Below are positions 9,593-23,434 of a stretch of DNA of 64,000 nucleotides, piece by piece (positions within the stretch are counted from its first letter, which is position 1; each line of letters starts with the position of its first letter). This DNA is from Sipunculus nudus (lineage: Eukaryota > Annelida > Sipuncula > Golfingiida > Sipunculidae): NCBI GenBank assembly GCA_026874595.1, contig CM049316.1, forward strand, positions 2,296,001 through 2,360,000, written 5' to 3'. The translations under genes and the position numbers were made by a program. A model generated the notes under the pieces. That model worked only from the letters and a program-made list of their open reading frames with translations, searched no databases and was not told where the DNA came from.

Positions 9593-12120
9593 CTACACGT
9601 TTAAATTCAGATGCCCTTATAAGATATGATTTTTCTATTTTTTTACGTATAGTTGTTATTTTATGAGAAATTCAAATTTTGCCTCGGCAAAACTTATAGA
9701 GAGGCAATATTTGTAATATATATGGTATTTATCGTAGGTTTATATTTTATATTAGATTAATTGGTAAATAATTTGAAAGGTTATGCAATGTCACGGTCCG
9801 GAGACAGCGAGAAAGACGTCGCATATTTTGCTCTTAGACCCGCTGCCAGGTTTGATATTTATCCCGTTTTTCATCAGAGACCTGCACTAAAACGCATCGT
9901 AAGTATGAAACAAAAAACGCTGTTTAGAGAGCTTGTAGTGACTGGCTTTATTTTCGTATCTCCCTTTCGTGGCTAAAAGTAGCGAAGGAAAGCCGGATGT
10001 AGATAAAGAGCTGTTTGAGGAGCATGCATCATGATATACAGAGACGATTCGTCTCAACAGCCTGTGTATAAAATACATAATCCCGATCCTTATAGTGTTT
10101 GCAATTCGATAGGTAAAACCCGTTGTTTTTTTTATGTTTTATGTTTAATGGTTAAATACAATTTAAGTATCGTGCTCATTACATAGTTTTAATTGATTAA
10201 GCATTCAGCATACCTGGCCAATAACAGATTACTTTCTTTAACATATTATGCGTAGAATGCTCACAACTTTTTCAGTTTATTAAAAGACATCTATAAAAAA
10301 AATTTGGCATATATATTTTATTTGGTATAAATTTATTTTCTCGTATTAAGGGGACATATAGGGGTTAAACAGTTTATTACAATATCAAATTTGGGTTAAA
10401 ACAAAACTGTGAGTTGAATATCTTTGGTTCCCCAGAGGGCAAAACCATTGATTACAATTTTTTATTCTTCTTTTTTTTGGTCCCTGTTTATGCTAGATCT
10501 CGAAAGGCATTTATTTAAAAAACTGGCCTTTAGGCACAATATTTTTCATAAGTGACATATCTGCAGTTGATATTTATTCCTGGAGATTATACATTTGGAG
10601 ATTAAAAGGCAACAAAGATAATTTACTACAATGGAGGAATATAAATATAGCAAAATCCTATTAAACAACGCGTAAATACTTTAATCTGTGCTTGGAAATG
10701 TAGTTCTTTATAATATGAAGGGCCCAATTGTCAACACTAAACTAAAAATCGAACTCGAGAAAAACAAGCAGCCACTTAAATAACTACTGGCTACCTACAA
10801 ATGCGCTCGTTCTAATACCTGGTCCTATACTCCAAAAAAGTTTTAAAACGCATGAAGGTTTTAGTCAAGAAATTTATATTATAGCTCATTAAACATATAT
10901 ATTCCTTGACAATGCCCGTTAATACGCCTTGCATCAGATCTATGAAAAGCATTTGTACACCATAACTACTCTTTTTCATTCAATAACCAAAATGCGTCGG
11001 TAAAGGAATACGGCCCCCCTTGATGCTGAGTGATGATGTATGGTTCCGCCAGTAAAACTGCATTCTTCTATAGTTGTGTCATGCTAATGCGTACTATTAT
11101 CTCCTTGGTGTTGGTACATGAACAAATCTCTAATGAAGACAAATTGGTTAAGCCAGTAAGACTGCATTCTTCATAAGCTCTACAACAGCTCATCTCAAGG
11201 ATCTCGTCTGCTTATTGGCTCTCAACGAAGTGATCACATCGCCCCAGTGCTATACCAACTCTGCTGGCAGTCTGGGAAATAGATCACATCATATAATTAC
11301 CACTGTAGACAAATCCCGGCATTCATCAATGTACAAAAACAGTTAATAACTGTGTATCCATCAGGAAGAGGCCTTCTGACAATAGATCTAGAGAGTCTCC
11401 GACCAGCGTCTTGGTGCCTTCACTTCTTGTATGGAGGGCCGCACTATAAGATGTGATAAAGATGCAATTCTTTCTAACAACACCTGTCATGCGTGAGAAA
11501 AATTAGTTTCAACTCAGCATATTGGAAAAATCAAACTGCATATTTGTTGAATTTCTGACCGCATGAACACAAGCATGTATTGCATTGGTTCCTGGGCTAA
11601 TTTGTAAGCTACACAGCAATTGACCTTTTACCATTGAGATGGATTTACTCTATGGGTTGTGAGCTCACATGTACCCTTTTGTTTAAATACATTACTCGTA
11701 CCGTAATTTTAAGATTATCGGCTGTTTACCACAGTATTGAGGCAATAGGATGGATGGACGTTGCAGTGCGCTCCTGCGTATGACTTATGTTACGACTCAT
11801 ATACAGGATTATCAGCCTACTGTCGTATATTCACGGCTAGGTTGTATCCCGACTGTCACGTTAGTATGGTGATCGAACGTTCGATGTGTTTGGCGCTTAA
11901 TTGTGAAACTGGTTGACTGGCGATATCAGAGCTTCACTGAGTCTTGATGTTTTAAAGCGAAACTTAAGAAATCCCTTCTTAAAGAAGCATGCCGAAAATA
12001 TATGGAAGGGTTAAATAAACCACAATTAAATATATAAGTAACTTGGTCATATACTGGTGTTGGCTGAACCGAACACAGCTGATAAAGATACAGTTTCAAA
12101 ATTAATAACTGGTTGTTATT
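9593..12120. other. Long intergenic stretch, nothing recognised
   Basis: AT-rich DNA with no coding signal on either strand. A short phrase (ccagtaagactgcattcttc) occurs twice, near 11050 and 11155. No domain, TIR or tandem array is visible. Confidence 0.5.
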
Positions 12121-12125
12121 AAAAG

Positions 12126-12176
12126 CCCCCCCCCCCCCCAAAAAAAAAGCGAACATATATAAATATATATATATTA

Positions 12177-12212
<36 letters not shown>
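12126..12212. repeat. Poly-C/poly-A tract followed by (AT)n
   Basis: A run of about 14 C, then about 9 A, then alternating AT to 12212. The 113- and 121-codon ORFs here are low-complexity shadows. Confidence 0.95.
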
Positions 12213-12619
12213 GCAGCAAATTTAAAAAAAATAAGTTGCCAAACAAAAAAATTAAAAATTGGTTTAACAAAGTTTGCAGATTATTTCTCAAAGCCTTTTT
12301 GGCGGCGAAGAATATGTTTCGGATAGAGCAAAGTAATAATATTAACCGCTTTGCTCTGAGGTCAGCCAGCAGTGCGTATTATCAGTGCCGGAGAATACAT
12401 TATTCCAAACATAAGAAAACATTTTGTGAACTCATAAGAAAAGAAAAGATGTAAAATTTTACTGATCATAGGTGAAAGAAATAACCGTAAAGGGGGAATA
12501 GTAGTTGTTCATTCATTTTAAATACCTTAACAAGTATTTTTGTATGACCCTGACTTAAAGAAATTAATGAGGTTTATATATAATGCGTTAGAGGATGGAG
12601 ATGATATCCTTGGCACTGC

Positions 12620-12960
12620 TTCTGTGCCTCAGCGGTAGTGCACAGGACTCAAAGCCGGGAGGTCGTGAGTTCAAATATCAGCCGAGGCGGCCCCCACCGA
12701 GAATGAGACCTCTGCAGGCTTAATTGGAAGGTTGTGCCTCACAGTCGTGTATCACTTACAAACCGAGTGCGTCTTTGGGGGTTCCTCGGTCTTATGACCC
12801 AGCAATTAGAATGATTACACTCCCAGGACTCGCAGATGCGGTAGACACCGGGTATGGATGACACCGATATATAAAATAATATGATAAGAAGCGTGGGCTA
12901 CCGCCCTGTCACGTAGTTCCAAACCGAAATGGAACTGCAAATGCACATACTTAGATTAAG
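12620..12960 (+). repeat. tRNA-derived SINE
   Basis: TGCCTCAGCGGTAGTGC (12624-12640) resembles a pol III A box. GTGAGTTCAAATATC (12665-12679) resembles a B box at the normal distance, within a tRNA-like 70-bp head. The body continues with ...gaatgagacctctgcagg... to about 12960. Mismatches at the ends of the tRNA arms argue against a functional tRNA gene. The family is not named. Confidence 0.65.
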
Positions 12961-13009
12961 AATTAGATATGAGAGCATAAAAACATGAAGGCGGTTACCT
13001 CCACAATTT

Positions 13010-16000
13010 TTACGAACCTTTGAGCTTATGCGATGGTGTGGCGTCGTCCGGCGTCCGTCGTCTGTAAGTTAACCCATACTATCTTGAAAACGGCAAGAGT
13101 TAGCATCTCCAAATTTTATGCAAAAAATTAGTCATCTAAAAAACTATATCGGATTTTGCTTATTTTATGGCTAACTGCATTTTCTTAGATTTTTTAGGGA
13201 AAAAGCTAAAACACCTTTAAAAATCTTTTTCTCCGAAACTGTTTAGCCAAATTGTCCAATATTTCACATAAATGATCCCTGGAACAATCTTTCTCAAGTT
13301 TGTTCGAATGGTTTGAGTTCGGTGTTTTTTGGCCGAGTTACAGGAAGTTGAACTTAGTCAGCTGTCCAAAAAAGCATACTAAAATTACAATCTCAGAAAC
13401 GGCTGGAGCTATCATCACCAAATTTTATACCAATGTTGGTCACATGAGTCACATCTGAAATTGAGGTATTGGTGGCGCCACCTGCATCTGCCCTTTCTGT
13501 ACGGGGGTCATCAGTGCCTGTATCATACTGACGGCTACAAAAAAACTTATTCTCTGAATCCATTAAGCCAAATTGTTTAATATCGCACAGAAATGATCCT
13601 AGGGTAGTGCTTTCTGAAGTTTGTTCAAATGGTCTCAGTTCAGTGACTTTTGGCTGAGTTATGGGAAGCTGAATTTAGTCATATGCCATAACAGCTCATT
13701 TTAGCTCAGTGGCTACAAAGATCTTCTTCTCAAAAACCACTGGGCCAATTCTAAAATCTGACACATTAATTATCCTCAGATGTTGATAATTCAAGTTTGT
13801 TCAAATGGTTTTGTTTCAGTGATTTTTGGCTGAGTTATTGGAAGCTTAACTTACCCATTTTGCTGTATTTTCCCATATGAGTTATAAACCTGCAAAACGT
13901 TTTTTGACTGACGCCACTGAGGCCAATTTGTTTAATATTTTATAAGAATAATCCCCTTAATAATTCTTATAATAATTGTCTTTTATGGTTCCAAAGAATG
14001 AATTTTGGCTGAATTATAAAGATTGAATTGAGTCATTTTACCATATATGTTAGCTGTGTGAAGCAGATACATCTAGCCTGGCACCAGTTTTTCAGCATCC
14101 ATTACATCATGCCTCAAGAATTTAGATTTCAGGTTCTCTATGGTTAATATTGACAATATTGTTTTTCAAAAGCCTTTAAAAATTGTAGAATTATGATTTT
14201 AGATATTTCTCATGCCACACAATGTTTACAATCACAGGTATACAGCTCGCTGTGGGTATATAAAGACGGCTGTACATGGATTATAAATAATTGGTATCCA
14301 TAATCAACTTAATTCAAGATTGGAGATAGCATCATGAAATTTAATGCAAAAAATAAGCCATCTGAAAAACTGTGCATTTTCTTAGATTTTATAGGGATAA
14401 AGCTAAAAAAAACTGTTAAAATCTTCTCCTCTGAAACGGTCAAGCCAAATTGTTCAATATTTCACAGAAATAATCTTTTATACTATCTCTCCCAAGTTTG
14501 TACGAATGGTTCAAGTTTGGTGAATTTTGGCTGAGTTACAGGAAGTTGAACTTTGTCATCTGTCCAAAAAAGGATACTAAAATGACAATCTCAGAAACGG
14601 CCAGAGCTATCATCACCAAATTTTATGCCAGTGTTGGTCACATGAGTCATATATGAAATTCAGGTATTGGTGGCACCACCTGCATTGACCTTTTTTTGTA
14701 CGGGGGTCATTGGTCATCTGTACATTAACCCATTTCTCAGGAATATTTTATACAATAATCTGTCACATATCAAATGTTGTGGGATTTAGCTTATTTTTTT
14801 GCTATCTGCATTAACATATTTTATAGGGGAAAAGCTGAAAACCTTTAAAAGTCATTTCCTTGTAAACGGTCCAGCCAAATTGTTCAATAATTTACAGATA
14901 TGATCCTAGAGGCAAGCCCTCTCAGGTTTGTTCAAATTGTTTGCATTTGATGAATTTTAGTGGAGTTTCACGAATTTGAACAGTTATTTGGCCAAGTAAG
15001 CATACTGACATAGTAATCTAAGAAATAACGTAAGCTAGCATTACCAGGTATTATGCAAATGTTGGTCACATTACTGATATTTGAAGTTGCAGATTTTGTG
15101 GTGCCACCTACATTGACCTGTTTTTTATGAGCAAAAACCTCATAACTTTAGCCTCTTTCAGCTTAAAGTGTTTATGATGAAACTGTCAAGTTGAATCGTT
15201 CATTTTTTCAAAAGAATTATCCTAGGACATGGTTCTCTCAATTAAGTTGGTTTTATGGCCATTTTTATACCTATTTCAAACTGAGGACTGCAAAACTGTT
15301 TTTCTACAAAATTATTGTTTCAATTGTAACTTCTGTAACATTGCACAAAAATTATTCTTAGGTGGCCTTTGTTCAAGTTTACTTGAATGATTTTTGGCAG
15401 AATTATTGGACCTTTTACAATGAAAGAACTGCATCTTTTCTTGTTCTAGATATTTTGATAAAAAGTTTATGAATATGTCAGCATGAAAAAAAAGCATTTT
15501 AGCTAAAGTTTTTCAGTATGTGTATACAGATTTACAAACAGGCCAAGGTTGTGTCTGTATCTTTAAATAGGTTGAGAAACTGCCAACAGTTTCAGATTCT
15601 GGAACAAATCAAGAGTTCATTCACTGCTGCCAGATACAGGTCAAGAGTTCAATCAGTGCAGCCAAGCACAAGTCATGTGATCACTTCATGGGTGACATGT
15701 GAACACCTCATGGGCACCATGGGATCACCTCATGGGTGTCATGCCCCTCAGAGCTGCATGTGGAGCCAATCTGTGAGCTTATGCAATGGTGTAGCAACTA
15801 TTTCAGATTTGGCAACAGGCCAAAGGTCAGTCTTGATCTATTTATAGCTTTGGCAGACTGCCAACAGTATGTGATTAGGCAACAGGTCAGGAGTTCACTC
15901 AGTGCAGTAGCTGCATTCTATTTATAGCGTTGGCAGACGGCCCACTGCATCAGATTTGGCACCAAAGTTCAGCCTGGATCTATTTATAGTTTGGCAGACT

Positions 16001-16725
16001 GCCAGCTGTGTCAGATTATGCAACAGGTCAAGAGTTCACTCAGTGCAGCCATGTACAGGTCAAAAGTTTACTCGGTCTAGCCAGGTGCAGGTCATGAGTT
16101 CACTCAGTGCAGCAGCCTGAGCAAGCAAATTTGTCACAGTTCACTCGGGGCAACTGCCTTTCTCACCTAAGCCTGGTCAGCCCGTTGCATCAGACTCAAG
16201 GTAAGTTTGATGTATTGGCCTGATATTTTGACCTGTCTATATGTCTTTGATGGCTTTCTCGTTAACAAGACAGGTGTCGCCACCTACAATGACTTTTGCA
16301 CAGTGTATGTGCCTGCTTATCTCTACAGAGGAATATGATATATCAGCCTAAAATTGGGCATATTTATACATATCGAATAGCTTTGTCGTATACAAGACTG
16401 CATGGTGGTGCCACAATAATTTTTGCACAGTATGTGTCCCTGCTTATTTCTCAGGAGAGGTTTGATATATCAGTCTGAAATTGGGCATATGTATATATCT
16501 CTGATAGCTTCGTTGTATACAAGACTGGTGGTGCCAGCTACAATCATTTTTGTGTTGTGTGCACCCATGCCAGAATTTCAGCAGTATTGTTTGTGTAATT
16601 GTATCTTATTCAAAATGTTAAGTACTTGCATTGTTCATATACATGAGAAGTAATGGTCGAGCATTGAAGCATTATACCTGGTGTGTTTACAAATGCACAG
16701 GTTCGCATTAGGCCTGTAGGCCTTG
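13010..16725 (+). mobile_element. Family B: tandem-core Helentron-like repeat
   Basis: It begins near ttgagcttatgcgatggtgt with a GTCC/GTCG-rich stretch (13036-13066) and ends with AGGCCTGTAGGCCTTG (16710-16725) before a run of 15 T. The core holds degenerate units: the phrase cagaaacggc...gctatcatcaccaaat at 13395 and 14595, 1.2 kb apart; CCGAAACTGTTTAGCCAAAT-like phrases at about 13240, 13550, 14430 and 14870; and ~125-bp units at 16261-16560. GGTGGCGCCACC or variants occur at 13471, 14669 and 16264. The architecture resembles families A and C. The class is inferred. Confidence 0.55.
15570..16150. repeat. Degenerate tandem repeat of about 90-120 bp inside family B
   Basis: Phrases such as ggtcaagagttcactcagtg and tatttatag(c)tttggcagactgcc recur five to six times. 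No coding potential is seen. Confidence 0.7.
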
Positions 16726-16789
16726 TTTTTTTTTTTTTTTGTTAAAATTAAAAATATATAAAAAAAATACCCCTTACACTGTATTTTCT

Positions 16790-18155
16790 TAGAATGAATT
16801 CATCCAAGCTGTATAAATTACAAAATAGTAAAGCCTGTGGTTACAATTTAATCTTGAACGAATTCTGTAAAGGATCTGTACAGTACACTGGAACCAATAA
16901 CAACATTATTCAGTATATTTTTAGGATGTGGAACAGTACCCACTAACTAGAAGATAGGAAAGATAAGCGCTATTTTAAAAAAAATGAGATGAATAAATTA
17001 TCAATGGAAAATTGTTTACTCTTCTCTTAAACAGAAGATGAAGAAAGTGCATCTTTGGTGAGGAGCAAGGTTTTTGTACTGATCATACATCCGTCTTACG
17101 ATCACTTGTAGAGTTATATTAATCAAAAGGAAAGAACTTTATTGCGCCTTTTTAGATTATAAAACCACTTTCGACAAAGTGAATAGAACAAAACTACCTC
17201 AAATTGAAATTATCTCAAAAATGGAATTAAAGTGAAAGTGTTGAAAGTACTTTTTGATTTATATTTAAACAGTTCATTGTGTAGGTGTGTGCTTAAACAT
17301 AATAATGGACGGAAGTTCAAAGAGCTGATAGCTCAAGATTTGGCTTATACATGCCTTATATATACTATTATTTTAACCGTAAGATATATCAGAGTGTTAA
17401 TTTGCACCGATGGCATGGCCATAATTGTTGATAGTGAATAAGAATTACAAAATTTGCAGATAACTGTATACATGTACTTATTATAGAGATCTTGATATAA
17501 CTGTGACTTCACATACAACAAGTTTTGTATTTTCGAGAGATCAGAAAATACCAAAGTTCAAGATGGGTTCAGAATTTATTTTTCAGGTTGTAAATGAGTG
17601 TCTGTGCCTCGGTTTTTTGTTCGAATTTTATTGGTAGATTTAATAACGCTATGAAGGGTACCGCAGCCATGTACACCATGGTAAGAGAAGCGACTGCCTT
17701 AAAGCTGCCATTAGATGTCAGTCTGCATTTGTTTGATACTGCTGTATTACCTGTACTCTTATATGGTTGCGAGGTCTGGGGAGATGAGGTTTTTAAAATT
17801 ATCGAAATAATTCACTTCTTGAAAGTTCTTGAAAATGTTATTTGACGTTTCTAACTCAAAGCCGGCCGTTATTATTTATGGTGAAGTTGTTGGGTACCCT
17901 CTGTAAATAAAGGCAAGAACAGGATCGCTTAGATTCTGGGAAAGCTGCAACATTTTCCTTTGTAATTTATCCTTCTTTATCTGAATTGTTTGGGAATAAT
18001 AGAATCATCGTGGATATCGGCAGTTAGGAAGTTACTATGTGTGAATGGTATGCAGAATTTGTGGACAGACCAAAGAGATATAACCAGAAGTGGCTATATC
18101 CAATACCAGCAAATGTGGCATGAACGCGTTTCACATCTACTGGTGTGCAAAGTTA
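16790..18155 (+). pseudogene. LINE reverse transcriptase relic (+ strand)
   Basis: In shifting frames the plus strand reads remnants of RT in order: GTVPTNW-like, EEQGFCTDHTSVLRSL (17065), FLDYKTTFDKVNR (17150), LFDLYLNSSLC (17250), then LFDTAVLPVLLYGCEVWG (17728), the typical block after the RT thumb. Several frameshifts and stops show it is dead. It is cut off on the right by a family A 5' end at 18164. Confidence 0.82.
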
Positions 18156-18163
18156 TTCTTTTT

Positions 18164-18560
18164 AGCTCAGCTGACTGAAAGTCAACTGAGGTATAGGAAT
18201 TGCGCTATGTCCGTCGTCCGTCCGTCCGTTAGCAGGGCACAAATTACATTAACACCCTTGCTTGGGGTACTACTACTTAATCGAGGTACGATTTGAAAGA
18301 CCGGGACATTTATATAAATATTAAATGGTGGCCACTGTGAGATTCGTTGACAGCTAGTCACTTCAGATAATGCAAAGTTCATAATATCGGCTGTTATCTG
18401 CGAAGGCATTGTTTTGGCTTTTCACCCAAACAAATTGCATTTTCATATCGTCAGTCGGTATATATCGTGTAATTACCCCATTTTACACACAACACATAGC
18501 ATAGTTTGAAACTACGCTTTTAATTGTCACGCCCCTTTTTGTTTGATCTGTTTGCGTCTC
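18164..18560 (+). repeat. Family A repeat, 5' end fragment
   Basis: It starts directly after a T run with AGCTCAGCTGACT..., forms a hairpin with AGTCAACTGAGGT (18179-18191), then a (GTCC)n microsatellite (18212-18230) and the body gttagcagggcacaaat. The same order is seen at 54212, 57343 and 58681. It meets the 3' tail of the LINE at 18571. Confidence 0.7.
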
Positions 18561-18569
18561 TGAGCGACA

Positions 18570-20990
18570 GATATTATTTATTTATTTATTTATTAAAACA
18601 TATTTATACAGGGTAGCCCGTTCAGACAAGATTGTCTGATCTGCCACAGGGTCCTGTTTGGATATACAGTTTATTCAATGTATAAAACATGTAAAATGCA
18701 ATCAGAATTAATTAAAGTGACTAAAGATAAAATTATGCAGCAAGATAAGATATTTAACATGAAAATATATAACTATGAAATTTAACGTAATATACAGCAA
18801 GATGGGATATTAAACATGAATATAAAACTCTGACATGCAACGTTATATACAAGGCAATCATGAGTGTGACATAAATATGAAATATAAGAGAGTATAAAAT
18901 AGCATGCATTATATGACATATAAAGCACAGAGGTTTATTACATGATACTCTTTTTAAAGACCTGTAAGGAGGAGCAGTTTCTTTGAGATTCATTTAATGT
19001 GCTCCACAAAATAGGACCTCGGCATAAAAATGATTTCTTTAAGTAGTCTGTCCGAGGTTTGGGTACATATAATGTATTGGAATAGCTATTGCGTGAATCA
19101 TGTTGGTGGACTTGGCGAACAAACGTGAACCGGTCGGTCATATAGGATGGACTTAGGTTATTCAGACATTTAAACATAAGGATGCGAGTCAAATATTCAT
19201 GTCGTTGTTCAACTGATTTAATGCCAAGGGACTGACGGATAGCTGTTATGCTACATTCATGATTAAAATTGCGACTTATAATACGTGCGGCCCGATTTTG
19301 AAGACTTTGAATGGGAATAAGACATGAAGAAGGCGCATTTCCCCAGATTGTGAGGCCGTAGTCAATATGTGGCTGAATCAGGCCAGTGTATATTTTCAAT
19401 GCGGTGTCTTGAGGTATGTATCGACTGCACCTGAAGAGGGCACCTACTTTAGACGAGAGCTTTTTGCATACTTGTTCAGAGTGATCATTTAGATAAAGTA
19501 GTGACGCCGTGTTGAAGTTCCTGTCTAATTTTGTTAGGATCATTACTTGTATATAGTAAATAATGGTGTCATCCGCAAAAAAGATTACATTGACAATTGC
19601 CAGTGTTTCCAGTAAGATCATTTACATAAATTAAAATTAATATGGGTCCTAAGACAGAACCTTGGGGTATTTCAATTTTCACAGGATGCCGTGAAGATAC
19701 TGCGTTTTACAGCATGAGATCTATCGGAGAGATAGTTCTTAATCAGTTCATGTGATTTACCATGGAAACCGTAATGTTTTATTTTTTCTAAGAGAATGTC
19801 ATGACTGATGGTGTCGAAACATTTCTTGAGATCGAAGAAGCAAACCCCTGTGAAACGTTTTGTATCAATTGCATGGAGCCAATTGTCCACAACTTTATGT
19901 AAACTTGTTCGAGTCGAATGTTTTTTCAAGAAAGCAGATTGATCATGAGTTATTATGTCATGTTGATTTAAGTGGTATAGAATTGGAGCATGTAGAACCT
20001 TTTCAAATACGCATGGTAAATGGGGGAGAACAGAAATAGGCCGATAATTATTAATATCTTCTTTGGATCCTTTACCTTTGTATATTGGAGTGATTCTTGC
20101 GGATTTCCATTCAGTGGGGAAGGTAGCTTCACTAATACACCGATTAAATAAGGTGGCTAAGCTGACGCATAATATATGTGAGGCTATTCTCACCAGCTTG
20201 GAATCTATGCCGTTGGCATCGATTTTACTTTCGAAAGATAGGCTTGTTAGAAACTGCTGTACTAGAGAGGAGGTTATGAGACTAAATTCAAAGTTACTGG
20301 ACGATGTTTGGATGTCAAAGCTTTGCGTGCATAATGAAGGAAATTTGTCAGACAGTAGAAGGCCAACATCAGCTAAGTGTTTGGCCGCTTCTTCAATATT
20401 AATGTGCCGGAGATCATTGCTATTCTGAGCTTTCTTTAAGGTGCTGTTTACAACGTTCCATATCTTTTTCTGGTTCATACCAGCTTGGTCTATCTTAGTC
20501 ATATAAAATCTACGTTTATGTTGTTTGATTTTAATGTTAGCCAAATTTCGAAGTTGTTTACAAATAACTAAGTCCGTCTCAATGTTGTTTTTGAGCCATT
20601 TTTTATGCATGAATTCACGTTGCCTCATAATTACTCGAGTTTCGTTGTCAATGAAACAAGGTTTTTGAGATTTTACTCTAACTTGTCTGATTGGTGCATG
20701 CTTATTACAAACGTAGAGAAAGGCTTCTTTCAAGAGAGTCCGTGCATCATTTACATCAGATGCAGTGAGTATGATGCGGATGAGTAAATGTTTTATTCTA
20801 TTTAAGTTATCAAGGAAGGCTATTTCATTAAATTTCCTGTATGATCGTCGATGGTATGTGTGATGTAACCCATCTTTTGTATGCAAAGATTCAAATTGAA
20901 GGTAAGTAAATATCGCAAAGTGATCACTGAGGGAGGTTTTATACACTCCAGAGAATTTATGATCAAAGAGCAGGTGCAGAATGTCCCTGG
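18570..20990 (-). pseudogene. 5'-truncated CR1/Jockey-type LINE, near-intact RT with frameshifts
   Basis: A 424-codon frame (20946-19672) runs from the end of the endonuclease (SDHFAIF) through RT motifs ITPIYKGKGS, NNYRPISVLP, FFDLKKCFDTISHD and GFHGKSHELI. IPQGSVLGPI then lies in a second frame (19620-19670) and FFADDTIIYY (19562-19580) in a third. A 227-codon frame to 18938 carries the post-RT part (GLIQPHIDYGLTIWG, LQNRAARIISR). A stretch between the FADD box and GALFRCSRYI looks deleted. The 3' end is a (TAAA)-type tail on the minus strand (18571-18595). Truncation before 20990 removes most of the endonuclease. It is fairly young but dead. Confidence 0.92.
18571..18596. repeat. (TTTA)n, 3' tail of the minus-strand LINE
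   Basis: About six TTTA units, equal to a (TAAA)n tail downstream of the LINE 3' UTR. Such tails are usual for CR1/L2-type LINEs and mark the insertion edge. Confidence 0.85.
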
Positions 20991-23434
20991 CTCAAATTAA
21001 TCCGTACATTTCTCAAGCCACAGCATAACACTGAATGAAAATTATTCCCTTACGCAAACTTAATACTGATAAGGGACTTCTGATTCCACTCTTAAGAATG
21101 AAGTGTACACCGTCTCTCAAGAATCATGTGCAAAAAATGAAATAGTGTTTATCTGTGTAGAAATGACATCTGTCATATAAATATAACCACAATTTATCTT
21201 ATTGCTTTGGTCGTCTACCCAAGAAGTCTGGGTTAGAGGCCTGTCCTTATAGCGAATGGCAAGAGCTGCCACGACCCTGATCTGGGTGACTTTATTCCGG
21301 GTTCTTTTAAATATCAAGCTGAAATGCACTAGATATACTAAGGTCCTCTCTGTTTCCTCCCCGTTCAGTGTATACTGAACACGACTGTCTCTGACATATG
21401 AACACACGAACGACTTCCGCACTCTTCATTACTACCTTTACGCTGAACAAGACACTGTCTCTAGTTCTTTGGCCCCTTGCCGTGAGTATATAAGCATTCA
21501 TTGCAAGGGAAGGTCACTGCCGTGTCAAGCTGTGTCTAGATTCCAGAGATGCGATTTCAAGGATTATTACACAGCAATCCTTACGGCACAAAAGGCAAAC
21601 GCCATTTAACCTCGCACTGGCAAACATTCTGAGAGCTTCAGACGAACTTTTCCCCACAATAAGCTGATGCTCATTTTCTGGAACAAGAGCTCACAGAATA
21701 TCGTATCTCCGTGTACAAGGTATCTTCACGAGAAGAATCTATAACTGTTTGGTACGACTGGTCGCACACACCAGACAAAAATACGACTGCCCTAAATGAC
21801 TACTTCCCTGCACCATTCACGCCCCTGCATGCCGTAATCTGCTCCATACTCTGTATTTCATGTATTACTATTAAAACCCTTTAATCATAACTAACCAATC
21901 ACATTCTAAAATATTTGCCCTGTCAGTTATAAGTATGAATAATGATTGAGCATCAAATCAAGGGTTCTGTCGCCTCAGGACGTCTTGCAATCCAGATCTT
22001 CGAATCTACACAAAGCTCGTCGAGTTTTGACACTAAACATATTTTTGGTAAATCTACTATTTCCTATAGCCCAAAATATGTTTTTATATTATAATTACAA
22101 TTACAGGGTTTTACTCTGAATAAAATTACAAGTGCGCAGCAGCACGGATACCGATTGACTGTAGAACCACCGCACAGTGGCAGTTCAACACTTAACTAAC
22201 CAGCAAAGCTTGACCTGACAGGTACCGAAAGGCTGAACTGGCACTGTGACAGGTACAGCAGCACTTGACTTTTAACTTCAAAGCTGGCAGGCCATTAGAT
22301 AGGAACATGCGAGCAACACGTGCACATATCTCTGACATCGAACGTGATACCGCCATCTCGGTATTGTTCTGTAGACAAAACGTAACAATTAAGGATTTTT
22401 ATGACAATCATGTCTCCTAAGACCTTGCAAGATCATTATAACTGATGCTACTTTTGAAATATAAAAGTACAAATATATTTGGGAATACAACGATTACGTT
22501 GATATAGCCTGGTAAACCTTATGATACACTTCTACAAAGTCACATTTTCTACCTATCACGCTTGCCACTCTACTCGGGAAGCCAGGCCCATAATTTAACA
22601 TTCCCTTTACAGGATGGATATTGAACTGTATTCTTTCAGTATCAGAGCTCATTTCAGCACATTTAGTTGTTACATTTGGACTCGTTAATATAATTTTGAG
22701 GTTAATGATGAGTCTGAACCGACCGTGAATGTCATGTACGTTCAAACAAACCTACATTTTTATAGCCCAAACTACTGGCGAACATTAGCGCTCAATCTTC
22801 GAATAGCTCTGCTATCTCGGTTTAGGTTTTCTATTCGCGTACACGAACGGGTATCACATTATACTCTTGCAGCTGGCAATACCCACGCCCGATGCATCAC
22901 ACGGTACTTTAAACGGCATATCTCAGTGACTATCAGTGACTGCTACATTATCTGTTGCCTCGCGCCGCGCCCCATATTCTTATTTTGTTGCTCCTCATGC
23001 ATGAAATCCGTTAGTGGCACAGCTGTCTCTGAATAACCAAGGCTGACTTTTGATAATATCCAATGAGCCCTTTCTTGATAGCAGATCTATTAGTCGCTTG
23101 TTGTTTGGCATCCAGAATTTGGCTTAGTGGCAAGATAAGCGAATTGCAATATCTCTGACACTTAAGTGTGTTGAGATGTTCCTCCCACGTAACAAAAGCA
23201 CCTCGTCCAGGACCTTACGCATCATCCTCGTGTCGTGAATAAACCGAATCCAACCTGCGAAATCCACGGAGGCCACCCATCATCACAAACGCCGTTTTCT
23301 CACGCCAGACAGCGGTTACGGTTACAAAAATGTATATCCCTTCGTTAGGTATATTCTGGTGAAGTATTTACTGCTAGACAACTCAGACAATAATATTTCA
23401 AATTTGGCATAGGCTTAGGACCGAAAACAAAAGT
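20991..23434. other. Intergenic, nothing recognised
   Basis: No supported ORF, repeat array or RNA gene on either strand. Base composition is less AT-rich than neighbouring segments, but the ORFs present show no recognisable protein. Confidence 0.5.

Noticed and set aside
12113-12454. 113-codon plus and 121-codon minus ORFs
   Set aside because: Made of poly-C/poly-A and (AT)n tracts; low-complexity translation.
12624-12690. Functional tRNA gene
   Set aside because: The A and B box-like motifs are there but the acceptor and anticodon arms do not pair convincingly; a SINE head fits better.
19672-20946. A host gene of 424 codons
   Set aside because: Contains a run of non-LTR RT motifs (NNYRPISVLP, FDLKKCFDTISHD) and continues out of frame into FADD; it is a LINE.
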